A DNA stretch of 64,000 bases from Roridomyces roridus. Its lineage: Eukaryota; Basidiomycota; Agaricomycetes; Agaricales; Mycenaceae. Under the pieces are notes generated by a model, which had not been told where the DNA came from, ran no database searches, and saw only the letters and a program-made list of their open reading frames with translations. Every line of letters begins with the position of its first letter. The first letter of the stretch is position 1. A program made the position numbers and the translations under genes. The stretch lies in contig JARKIF010000014.1 of the NCBI GenBank assembly GCA_029378245.1, positions 1,054,001-1,118,000 of the forward strand. Direction: 5' to 3'. Positions 45,469-55,601 of the stretch are shown piece by piece.

Positions 45469-47904
45469 ATGACTGCCGTTGCTCCACCGGGCTCCGCCCC
45501 AGTCACGTCGACTCCTGGCGACCCGTCGGCTGCCTCGCTGTCCTGGGAGGGCGACAAGATGTGATACCCCCTGCTCACAGCGTTGCACGGAGCTGATAGC
45601 GTATCCAGGTTCAACATCTACATTTACGATTACTGCCACAAGCGCGGTTTCAGGAAAACAGCCCGCGAGCTCCTCCAGGAGGCTGAAATCCCCGTAGACT
45701 CGACACCACCAATCAATGCTCGTCAGGGACTGTTATTCGAGTACGCTCTCGCTTACCTTGCCGTTTTCGACATCTCACCATACCTCCCAGATGGTGGAGT
45801 GTCTTTTGGGTTCTTTTCACGGCCAAGGCGAATGGGAATGGGACGGATGACGCTATGCTGTATACCCAGGTGCGTTGACACGATCTCGCCCCGCTTCTCG
45901 GGCCCTCATGGCCCATCGAGCAGCACCAGGCCCACCAAGCTGCGATGAAGGCGAACCAGTCGAGAGCCCAGAATGGACAACCACCGCTGGGCGCTGGCCA
46001 GATGCCGCCGCGAGGCGTCAACGGCATTGGCCCGCCAACTCGAGCGTTCCCACCCAACGGAGTCATGCCCAACGGGATTCCTGTCAATGGTCCTCCTGGT
46101 CCTGGCAGCTTTGCAGGAGGTCCAATGGGCCAACCCAACGGTCTCATGCCTGGTGGTCCGCCGCAGGGAATGGGCAGCTCGTTCATGCAGGGACGCCCGC
46201 CAATGGGTCAGCCACGCCCTCCCAACGGCGGTGGTGGTCCTCCCTTTCAATCCCCTACAATGGCTCACTCTCCCCCAAATCACGGTCAGCCGCCACAGCA
46301 CGCGCCGCCCATGGGTCAGCTTCCGCCTCGAGGCGGGATGCACCCACCCGGACAGCAAGGAATGCATCCTGGCCAACAAACGCCGACGCCCATGTACCAG
46401 GGTCTTACGGGGCAGCCGCCGAGTCGGACATCGACACCCTCGGGTGGCATGATGCCGAGCCCATCTATGGCGAATCGACCGCCCATAAATGACCCGAGGC
46501 AAGAGGTCAACATCAATGCTGAGCTGGCAGGGATTCCGCCTCAAGCGCTCTCCATGCTCAAGTCGGAACTGGGACTCGCGGGGAAGGACCCACAATTGTT
46601 GACGTTCCAAGAAAAGGTACACTGTTTTCTTCGAGCCAAATGTGCCTGCTGCTAACGAGGCGTTTTTTTACAGCAACGGATTATTCTAACTTTTAGGCAA
46701 CGTCAGAAACCTGGACAGCCTGGTCCCAGCCCTGCAGCCGGTCCCTCCATGGCCGCTCCACGAAGAAACAATAAACGCAATAGCAGCACTTCTCCGGGAG
46801 AGGATGTAAGTGGATCAGTTTTCCCAAATGAAACAATTTCTCAAGTAACCATTAGCCCCAACAACCCGACGACGGGCTCTCACGCAACGGCTCATCACCT
46901 CCAGGCGCAAAGCGATTACGACGATCACCTGGGGACCAGCAGATGCCTGGAGGACCGATGAACTACCCACAGCATCCGACGCAACTGCATTCTGGCCCTC
47001 AAGGAGGACCTGGTGGGCCAGGACCTCAGATGGGCAACAATCCGATGATGCGACCGATGGGCGGGCCGATGAACTTCCCGCCAGGTGGGCCGATGCCGGG
47101 GCAAATGGGAAATATGAACATGTTGGGTGGGAGTGGGATGAATCCGATGGTGGGTGCGTCGATGAGTCCACAAATGCACCCTCAGCACGGTGGGATGAAC
47201 CCGGTAGGTTCTTCCGTCATCTCTTGTCTTGTATTTGACCGGTTCTGATACAGATGTACCGCCAGGGCATGCACCTTCCGCAACACGCGAACCGCATGAG
47301 TGGAGGACCCATGAACGCGGCATCTCCGGGCTCTGATCCGTCGTTCAACCCTGGAGGAATGCCGATGCAGCCTGGAGGACCGCCACAGCCTGGTGGACCG
47401 CCTCAGGGTGGACCTCCTGGTGGGCAGTTCCCGCCGGGAAGTCGACTTGCTGGGCCGCCGAATCCCAAGCAGCCGATGAGTATGCTCCCGCCTCCGTCGC
47501 CAGCGAAAGACCAGAACGGGCCGAAGGATATCAAGCCACCCAACGGCATGCCGCCGGGATCGCCGAACAACCAGCCAATGACGGGGCCGAGTCCTGGGCC
47601 GAATCCACCAACGCCAGGGCCATCACAACAAGGGGGACCGGGGAATAATAATCAGAATCTAACGTCTCCACCGCTGATTATGAATCCGTCGTCCAACTCG
47701 ATGAACCCTGTTGCGATGGCATTGCCGCCTCCACCTGCAGCTGCGGGAGACTTGTTTGGGAGCGACTTTATGCAGACTAACCTGGCGATGGAGGACTTTG
47801 ATGTGGGGCTGTTCCGTGGGGACGGGGACATCAACTTTGAGCGCGACTTTGGGCAGTGGTTCAACCCGGATGATGTTGGGTCGATGGATCTGGGCAAGCA
47901 ATGA
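45469..47904 (+). CDS. LisH-domain transcription cofactor (Flo8/SSDP-like), Pro/Gly/Met-rich
   Basis: Nuclear LisH protein resembling fungal Flo8/Som1 and animal SSDP cofactors, which act with LIM-binding-type partners in morphogenesis and adhesion programmes. Start MTAVAPPGSAPVTS at 45469. The LisH block begins WEGDK, then after an intron MFNIYIYDYCHKRGFRKTAR, ELLQEAEIPVDSTPPINA and, after another intron, WWSVFWVLFTAKANGNGTDD. The remaining 600 or so residues are low-complexity runs of Pro, Gly, Met and Gln (PPMGQ, GGPMN, PGGPPQ), with a short conserved end (DLFGSDFM, EDFDVGLF, FGQWFNPDDVGSMDL) that could be an activation motif. Introns near 45560-45607, 45741-45790, 45872-45922, 46617-46695, 46806-46905 and 47203-47253. 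Intact. Confidence 0.87.
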
Positions 47905-48573
47905 GGTAATTGGATGGATGGAAGGTTTTGCCCCTACGGTACGGCCTATTTATTTCTCAAAAACGCGCGCGCTACTTGTTTTCGTCTTGCTATACTAGAG
48001 TACTCACCTATTTCCTCCTCTCTGTTGTTTTTCTTATGGCCTCTTTTTCCGTCTCGTGCTCTTTTTGTTACCCTGCCGCTCTCGGTTGTTAATTAGTCTT
48101 GTCACCTGTATATTTGAATCATAGTCTGGACGGAGAGCAATGGAGAGAGTGAAGAGGGGAATAGAATTGGATGGTGCAACAATGAAAGCAAAAGAAAGAA
48201 ACAAGATGCAAAAGGTTTGTGAAAGGCTCGAATCACAGCGCATCTGACAGCCAGCCCTTGTCCGCGAAGACTAACTCGGCGAGTCCTGCAGATTGCAGAA
48301 TTGCTTCCCTGGCCTGACAAGGACAGATTATTCCAAATTCGGACCATTGCTTGCGCAGCGGAGAATTGTGGAAACCAAGTTTTCTGCGGGAGGCCGACTC
48401 GAACACAGCGCACAGATGATGTTTGCCGATGAGAAGGACCAATCACATTCCCGGTTTAGGGCCATTACAACCGCTGCACCATTGTACCATGGTTACTGGT
48501 GCAAATATGTGCTTCACACGGGCCATCCCGCGGCGGTGACGATACCACTGCGACTTGAATTCAAACCTCCTTC
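47905..48573. other. Intergenic; nothing recognised
   Basis: 3' flank of the LisH gene (T-rich, about 47990-48075) and upstream region of the small Cys-rich gene. There is no coding motif. Confidence 0.5.
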
Positions 48574-48902
48574 ATGGCAGAAGTCTTTGGAGCCGCCTGC
48601 ATAGACGTATGCGCCGCCGTGTGTGCTGGGTTCTGTCTCGATTTTGCGACTCTTCGTGCGTGGTTTCCGTATACATGCGATCGCCTGCTTGACACCACCC
48701 AGGACATAGCTTCACGGAGACCCTCTGTTCCTGCTCTTGCTGTCGGTGTTGCCGACGCGCTGAAGATGAAGATGCAGATGACGAGGAACGGAGGGAACGA
48801 GAGCCCCTGATCAGCCAGCGCTCCAATGCGGCAGAGATGCCCCGCCAGCCACCAATGCAAGCCAACGCGTCGTCGACGCCGTCAACAACGAACGAGAGAT
48901 GA
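48574..48902 (+). CDS. Small cysteine-rich, probably lipid-anchored protein
   Basis: Two-exon gene: MAEVFGAACIDVCAAVCAGF begins at 48574; an intron of 41 bp (GTATAC...ATAG, 48669-48709) joins RAWFP to FTETLCSCSCCRCCRRAEDE. The result is about 95 residues: a hydrophobic Cys-containing N-terminus, a CSCSCCRCCRR cluster that is a typical palmitoylation site, an acidic stretch (EDEDADDEE), then a Ser/Pro tail ending NER. I recall similar short basidiomycete proteins of unknown function (N-terminal AICIQ/ACID-type helix, Cys cluster, EEEAPL-like acidic part). It ends about 75 bp from the convergent NmrA gene. Confidence 0.65.
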
Positions 48903-48976
48903 TGATACCACGCAGGACGCCAGGATGTACAACTACGATGTAAGCTATCTTTCGGACAATATATCGCATGCAGAGT

Positions 48977-50064
48977 CTACTCGAGGGTCCTCAAAAACGT
49001 CTTCCAATCCTTCATCTCCGGATACATCTTCCGACACGCATCCACGTCCGCATTGTATCCAACCTCGTTGAAGAACTACTCCCAATTAGCCCGATATCTG
49101 GAACAGCAAGATGAAACTGACCTTGAACATCAACCTCAACTCCCTCGTCCCATTCTTCACCGCCCAACTCAACGCACTTCCTCCAACCATCCCAGGCCTC
49201 ATCTCCACTCCAAACACCTCCCGCCACCCAGCCTCCAACTCTGCCGGCGTCAGTGCATCACCCGCTACATCCACCACGCGTCCCAGATACTCCTCGGGGT
49301 GCTGCAGTGCCAGCGCAGCAACCGCGCCGACATCGCTGGCAGCGACGAATTGCAGGCGAGTACTAGGTCGCAGCTGGCAGAGAAACATGATCTTGGTGAG
49401 CCGGCTTATTGTCGACGCAGGGTCTCCCTGCACGAGTTGGTCCATGAACGTCACCGGGCGCAAGATCGTCGTCGGCAGCGTCGGGTGCACCGCCCGGAGG
49501 TACTCTTCCCCCGCGAGTTTCGTTTTCAGGCTATCACACGCGTTAACCAACGAATGCGGGAGCGAGGAATAAACGCACTGAGGGACATATGTCTCTCCCT
49601 CTCCGCCAAAATTCCCACCAGCATAAATGAAATGCTTCACCCCTCTCTCCGCAGCGACATCCGCCAGCCTCTTCGCCTGCTCGACCTCGCCGTCCAAACC
49701 GCGCGGGTTATCCAACCCCAGCTGCACGGAATACACCGCATAAACGGGGTCCGGCAACGCCGCGTCGAATAGCAGCTCGGGGGAATCAGCGGATCCTTCA
49801 ACAAGTCGTACCCCACGGAGTTCTCCGAGGGCGCGGCTCTTTGAAGAGGAGGCGTCACGTGTTTGAGCGAGAATCGTCCAGGGTAAGGGGTTTGAGCTGC
49901 TAGAGGCGTCGTTCTGTTTGGCTAGAGCTGAAACCAATCATTCAGGATGAATGAAGAAGGAGAATGAAGGGACTCGCACCTCGAACGACCCCGCTCCCCT
50001 GTTTTCCGGTCGCCAGCAAAACCAAGACCACCTTGCTCTGGATGTTTGCAGCGAGTTGGGACAT
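48977..50064 (-). CDS. NmrA-like NAD(P)-binding protein
   Basis: Atypical SDR of the NmrA/HSCARG type; members bind NAD(P) as redox sensors or act as oxidoreductases. Start MSQLAANIQSKVVLVLLATG at 50064; the cofactor loop ATGKQGSGVVRAL is split by an intron (50010-49938). Then RDASSSKSRALGEL, YAVYSVQLG, EQAKRLADVAAERGVKHFIY, LRPVTFMDQLV, LQFVAASDVGAVAALALQ, YLGRVVDVAGDALTPAELE and a C-terminal exon ending KDWKTFLRTLE. Second intron about 49130-49075. About 325 residues, intact; the usual NmrA length. Confidence 0.9.
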
Positions 50065-50276
50065 TGCGTTTATTTGAGAGGGTGTCCAACCCTACCCCGC
50101 TTTTATACCATGCATGTCGTCGATTCAATTGAGCGGAAGGTTAGACGGATGTGGCCCAAAGGGGAGAAATGATCCGCCAGGTGCCGCGAGTTTGCTAACT
50201 TGATGTCATTCAAGAATCGTTATGAGTACTCTCAAATCGGTACCTTTGACACAAGAATCCCAAGCCGCAAACCACC

Positions 50277-50525
50277 TCACACTCTGCGGATTATGGAATA
50301 CATCCCCAGGGTCAGCCCCGATATGCGTGTTGCCCATTTCGCAAGCTGGAGGTCAACATCCCCCGCATATGCACCAAATTGCGTCCCGGGCATCGAGTTG
50401 GTCCTGCAGCCGCCCCGCGAAATTCATGGCGTTGTATTCCTCGAGGGTGCCAAAGTATGTTCGCGAAATTATCATCCCAAGTTCGAATTTTGCGATCGAG
50501 GTCGGGGTCCATGATGATTTGTGTA
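50277..50525 (-). pseudogene. Internally deleted relic of a BBE-like FAD oxidase
   Basis: On the minus strand this 250-bp stretch lines up in three separate pieces with the intact oxidase at 57583-59346: the MDPNLDRK region with ELGMIISGTYFGTLDEYN (here ELGMIISRTYFGTLEEYN), the GTQFGAYAG region, and the DPEDLFHNPQSVR region near the C-terminus. The parts between are missing and the frame changes. It is therefore a decayed, deleted copy lying 7-9 kb from, and opposite to, its intact relative. Confidence 0.85.
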
Positions 50526-50977
50526 TTACACGGCTTGGCGTACTGCGATTCGTAGAGTGCTTGGGCTGGACTCGAAGACGCCGTTCAGCAGGCAAACTTG
50601 AAGCGGGAAACAGGCTGAGATTGGGGCGGGAGGCTTGAAGCCGAATTGCCCATGAGAGAAGGGAAAGGATGGGTTGCATATGCCGGGCAAAATTCAAATG
50701 GAGCCCGAGCAAGATTCAGAAGAGGTGAAGCTCGCCGCTCGGGAACTTGGAACGGCCACAGAGGGTCGAGATCACACGCAGAAAGTATCTTCTCAATTAT
50801 GGGTGAGACCAGTATCCATTTTCGCGGCGTTCCCGAGTCGTGGCTAGGAAAGACCTAGAGCTCGAGTGAGGAGAGATATCGTCAGAGACAAGCCGCGGCC
50901 ACTGACAACAAATCGCGATGTGAATCATGATGCGATTGTTTCTTTCAGACCATGTACCGTCGCCCTGGGGTCTGACA

Positions 50978-51149
50978 GCTAACTGCGAAATTCTGGAGCG
51001 CTCAAAGAAAAGGTTTGCAGGCAATGGATGACGTCGAGCTGCCTAATGAGGTCTGCGCTCCACAGTCGCAACCACTGAGGGCTGCGGGAGAGCTGTCAAA
51101 CTGCGATTGAAGTATTTCTGGGAGCGCTCCAGAATTTTGCAGTTAGCTG
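50978..51149. mobile_element. Foldback/MITE-like element 1
   Basis: 172 bp bounded by inverted repeats of about 27-28 bp: CAGCTAACTGCGAAATTCTG... at 50978 and its reverse complement ending at 51149 (one mismatch). It has no coding capacity. No convincing target duplication; a GA dinucleotide flanks both sides at most. Confidence 0.75.
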
Positions 51150-51168
51150 GAAAGAAAGGAGCTCCTCT

Positions 51169-51431
51169 CACAGCGGGAGTCCAGGAATTGATAGGCGCCT
51201 TCAATTGGCTACCATTTTCAAAATTTCCATATGAGTAGTGGCGGCGCCAAAACCATCAGCGAAATCCGATTCAAAACCCATCGGGCTTGCCTTATAAGGG
51301 AACCCCGAAGCATGCCCGAAGCGTTTTTCATCTGATTTTACTTTTACTTTTGGCGCCGCCGTTACCCATTAGGAAATTTTGAAAATGGTAGCGAACTGTG
51401 ACAGCGTCTAAATTCCTGGGCTCCTGCTGTG
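51169..51431. mobile_element. Foldback/MITE-like element 2 with CACAG ends
   Basis: 263 bp with long imperfect inverted arms of about 85 bp: CACAGCGGGAGTCCAGGAAT at 51169 pairs with the sequence ending CTCCTGCTGTG at 51431, and an inner perfect 21-bp arm lies at 51208-51228 and 51372-51392, followed by a GGCGGCGCCAAA match. TCT flanks both sides (51166-51168 and 51432-51434), a possible 3-bp target duplication. CACAG termini with a 3-bp duplication would fit a CACTA-type family; this is inference. Confidence 0.75.
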
Positions 51432-51548
51432 TCTGGCCTGTCAGTATCGCAACCGCGCCTCTAGAATGTTATGGTGATTCCGTTCTAGACGATCGAGTTA
51501 CGGGTTCCTTTGTTTCGGACACTCGCCGTCTCTCCAAATCGCCCTCTC

Positions 51549-52104
51549 ATGTCTGCCTCTCCGCACCCTTGGGATCATCTTATGCATGCTGTTATACCAG
51601 AACCTGTCCGGTACGTGAGCATGTCTCGCCTCAAAGTTGTAAATCGAACGCAAGACAGTTTTGAGGCCAAAGATTGCGAGATGGACGCGCTCCCGCCTGT
51701 TCCCTCTCCAATTCCCGGCCGCAAGTACGTTTATGGCTTCTGGATAACGGATGAAGTCCTCGAAGCCTACTGCATTGCGCATGCAGCTGAACGACCACCA
51801 CCAACGCGGCCACTTGCGACACTCCTTCAAGGTCAATCGCATTTATGGCGTTGCAAGGAAGATGAATTTGTTTGTCATTCCGGAGAACCTACAGCTCGAT
51901 CGTTCAGTCACGGTGGCTTGGTTTGCGGGCACCATGGTACGCCAAGCGAACAAACCAACAGATGCAAGGCTTCAGCGGTTTTCTGATGAGCTGGGCACCC
52001 GGCATTGGTGCGAAGCCTCAATGGCACGACATTGGCCCTATCATTCCTCGGGTAGGTTCGACTGGCTCAGCCTACACGGTGCGGTTCTGACTCTGCTATA
52101 CTAG
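51549..52104 (+). pseudogene. Uncharacterised small protein gene, frame uncertain
   Basis: MSASPHPWDHLMHAVIPEPV opens at 51549, continues through YVYGFWITDEVLEAYCIAHA, then coding-like sequence moves to a second frame (MNLFVIPENLQLDRSVTVAW) and later a third (GAKPQWHDIGPIIPR). The pieces resemble a short basidiomycete orphan family in overall order, but I cannot name a domain. Introns do not explain both changes, so the gene is either frameshifted or mis-assembled. No function is proposed. Confidence 0.4.
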
Positions 52105-52333
52105 TCGTATAGACGGTAGTTGTCCATCTCCCATCAGGAAAACTGAGGAAGCTGCATGGCGCTGGAGAGTGCTGCATATTGTGCTATGGCTCGGCTAGTG
52201 TTTTCCTGATGGCCCTGTACTTGCATTTTTATCTTCCGAATCCGGAATTACGTGCAGCCAACCTTAATTGTCGGCATGACATTTGACTCGTTTTTAACCT
52301 TCCCTTTGTCTTTCTTTCACCCTCCTCGAATTC

Positions 52334-53628
52334 ATGGCTGAATCCAACAACCCATCAGCAGACGATGGGGCCTCACGCGCAGAACTACTGCAGGTCGGCC
52401 GTATTCTGCTCTTCTCTTCCCCTCCGACTGACTTTGGTGTAGGCTTTGCGAGATGCGCGACTGGAAAATGAGCGACTCAACGCCGAGATCGCTGAACTTC
52501 ATGACGAGCGTGCGCTCGCGCCCAAAAAGAAACGGGGCAAGACAAAGGAGGAGCGTGAGGAGCGTGAGGAACCTAACCGGATGGGTTACAAGGCCCATGT
52601 GCTCGGATGGGCCAAACGGTTTCTCTCTACACGAGCCCTCTTCGTCGACAAGTCCATGTTCTGCGCGCGGCCCAACCCACCCTCTGATCCCTTCGAGAGT
52701 GGCGAAGCCTATGCGCAGTCGGTGACGATTGCGTTGTATGAGGAAATCCCAAAATCGTTCCACGAGCTTCTGGACACGTCCAAGTACCAGGGTCTAGCAA
52801 AGGCTGTGGGTGCTGATCGATTCACGGTCATCTGGGATGCTAATCGTGCCAAACAGTTGGTTTCCGAGCACAGTTCCGCGCGTTCGGTTTTGATTACCAG
52901 TATACGGGGGTTAATCTGCTCCATGCTTCCTGAAGTTGCTTCCGAGGTCAATGTGTTGCTCGCCGCCACCGCCGACAGAAGCAATAACCCAGTTCTTGAG
53001 GCGCTCCTCAAATTCCACGACGAACAAAAGCTGACACCCTTTGCACCTGTGCTATTTCCTGGGTTCAAAAAAGACATGACCAAGCTATTTCTTGGCCCCG
53101 CTGTTCTGAAAGTGCGTGATAGTCCCATTGTGCCGCTGCTTGTCTCGTTAATCAAAACATAGGTGCATCGTCTAATGTATTTTGGGCCTAAAGGTCTTAC
53201 TGGTAAACCTGCGGGCAACGCCAATGGTTTGAAAATCTGTCTCAAAAGTGTGACCGCGTCCTCCATTGCGCAGGCTGCAACTCTGGTGCGTCCTCGAATC
53301 ATCTGGCCTACCTCGACACTCTCGTCAACTCTCGTCTTAGCTCCGGTTCGTGTTGTCCCCTGATACTGAGTGGTCTTCCACCGGGGCCATCTCAAAAATC
53401 AATTGGGAAGCCGACTATCGGAGTTACGTCCGAATGCTCACCGTGAATGGCAATATGGACCATGTCAAAAAGATCTTCAAAGTTTTCCAGGACTTTGTGT
53501 TCTCCGGAATCAAGGCGGGAGATGGCGTAGGGTTGAACGATGACGCAGGGTTGAACGATGGAATGGAGGCCGAGATAGCCGAGGCGATGCACCAGTTTGA
53601 GCTTGGTGATTCTGGTGTAGATCCTTGA
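52334..53628 (+). CDS. DUF6698-like protein of unknown function
   Basis: Start MAESNNPSADDGASRAELLQ at 52334. A coiled-coil-like charged N-terminus (ALRDARLENERLNAEIAELH, KKKRGKTKEEREEREE) precedes the conserved part: FVDKSMFCARP, PFAPVLFPGFKKDMTKLFLG, HRLMYFGPKGLTG, LKSVTASSIAQAATL, LRFVLSPDTEWSSTGAISKINWE and DHVKKIFKVFQDFVF. This order matches the family often annotated DUF6698, which is greatly expanded in mushrooms and often near transposons. Near the C-terminus a 7-residue unit is partly duplicated (GLNDDA/GLNDGM). Introns at about 52394-52442, 53112-53162 and 53286-53340. Intact, about 380 residues. Confidence 0.7.
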
Positions 53629-53784
53629 GGCGGGCCAACAGCGCGGAAGCATTAGAGCAGGAGAATGGGCTCTGGACGATGAATGCGTTGTATCATTATC
53701 TTGCTCAAACTATTTGAACGATCCGAGCGCCATAAATTCTCCCTTGCACCGAAGTACAGAAGATACATAGGAATAGATATAATA

Positions 53785-55312
53785 TTAACTCCAAGCCGAC
53801 GGAGAAGCACCCGACCAGACCTCCATGCGATTGCCTGCATCCCTCCCTGATTCCACCAAAAGACTCAGCTCAGTTTTTCCGAGTAAAGCGAGTCTCTCAG
53901 CCGTGACGGGATCGGGGTCTGGACCCCAGTAGCCTGTGAGGAAAGCGGCGGAACGAAGGGCATACCTGGGATTCCGCCGCGATTCCAGCATTTTGAGAAA
54001 CAGGGGATAATCGATAGGGAACGAAAGTTGTGCGCCGAGAGAGATCTCGGTCAAGTTTGGAGACACGGGCGGCGCTGTGCCATGGGTAAGCATGGTGAGA
54101 TGAGCGACGACAGCGTCGCTGAGATCGCTATCTTCAAAAGGGGTGTCGTCCGAGAGAGTGAATACGAGACGAAGACTGGCTATGGAGGCGCGCTTCCTGA
54201 GGATGTCTTCGGTGATATCGGCACCGGGAAGCCCTTCAAGATAAAGCCTCCAAGGTGCGCAGGAGGAGCGGGTGACGAATGCGTCCAAATCAGGCCTTGG
54301 GTCCTCTTTTTCTACCACAAACCCAATTTCAGACAAAACTGGGGCTCGGAGATAGCCCAACATGGAGGAGCGGTTAACGACGAGACGACGCAGGTGTGGC
54401 ATCGTTATGACTTGAGTATCATGCGACGCAGGTGGAACCTGTTCGCTGGCGGAATCGGTGCAAATCCTAGCCTCAACGAGGTTCGTGGCCGTGTTGAGGA
54501 CGCCTTCATGCATCCACCACGGACTCTCTGCCCGGTAGGCGGTGAGCTGATGTGCAGGAAATCGCATGGGTATATCGTGCCATTGCCCGCCAGCATCCAC
54601 GAGGGATGGCGCTGTCTGGAAGCAGGAGCCAAGGGGGTCCGCCGCATTTGCAGAGAAATCTATGTCGTATTCCGAATCCCAGTGTGTCCATATTTTGCGA
54701 AGCACAGGAAGGCGACCGCGGAGCGCTGCCACATGCGGAGCCAAAGCCTTGGTCAAAGTAATGTTGAGTTCGACCCAACGGGCAGAGTGTGTGGACAGGA
54801 TTTTGAACAATTTGACTTGAGCTTGGGTATGGGCTGCCTCGTCCTCCGCTCCGAAGAAATGAATCTGCAGGTTTCGAGCCCGCTGGACCTGCGTCTGTAT
54901 CATAGCACGCGATGGATGCTCGCGGGCCTGAAAAGAACGGTAGGTGGCTACCACAAGCGACCAGAACGAAGGATTCGAGACGCAAATCCTCCTCCACTGG
55001 CTGCTCACTCGCGTGAGGGTCCACGGGCTGTCCCAGGTCCGACACGTTCCCCTTCAACTCGTGAATCGAGGGCAAGGTCCAAGAAAATATTTCGTTAAGG
55101 ACCTCGGGCGGAATACGCCTGATTGGGGCGACGATGGGCGCGTGCAGAGTCTGGTATTCCGACAAATCTGCTTGTTCTGCGTCGAGATGGTCGAGCCGAG
55201 CCTTGAGTCGGGCCCTCTCGTCGCCGATACTCGTCAAGCGCGCAGAGATTTTGGACATGACGGGCCTCATGAATGCGAGCTCGATGCTATTTGGTGCCTC
55301 GTTCGATTTCAT
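53785..55312 (-). pseudogene. F-box-like protein with a one-base frameshift
   Basis: Typical Agaricomycete F-box-like protein: a leading coiled coil (SARLTSIGDERARLKARLDH), then the degenerate F-box (VAPIRRIPPEVLNEIFSWTL, IHELKGNV) and, in a second frame, TLTRVSSQWRRICVSNPSFW followed by about 370 residues of leucine-rich-like sequence. Start at 55312. The frame changes at a GGG run (plus-strand CCC at 55032-55034); with one G fewer it would read SDLDSPWTL, the usual continuation. Downstream the reading frame is open to the stop at 53785, so the lesion is young or a sequencing error. These genes form large, rapidly turning-over families, so no target can be proposed. Confidence 0.75.
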
Positions 55313-55601
55313 GAGCCGATGGCACCGTACCAGGGTCCATGGAGTCGCTGCAGGGATGATTGAATCCGCGCTCTACTGACCATTGGGCAAGGTCTCGCAC
55401 TGGGTGCAACCAGATGCCATAGAGTTGAGTAAAAAGTGGCGAAACGGTCACGTGTATAGTAGCTAGCACACAATATAACAACGCGAGATTACCCGACGCG
55501 CACGACTAGGTATGAAATACAATAATGATATATGTAGCAATGAGTGTCCAGAGTTATAGAGTGTAGCAACGGAAGTCCAGAGTCTGTCCATATCCTCTCA
55601 C

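Noticed and set aside
45906..46622. Minus-strand Arg/Leu-rich frame of 238 codons
   Set aside because: Complement of the Pro/Gly/Met-rich low-complexity exon of the LisH gene; open frames on the opposite strand are expected there.
54028..55098. Plus-strand open frame of 356 codons
   Set aside because: Antisense to the F-box gene, without recognisable words; the minus strand has the F-box features.
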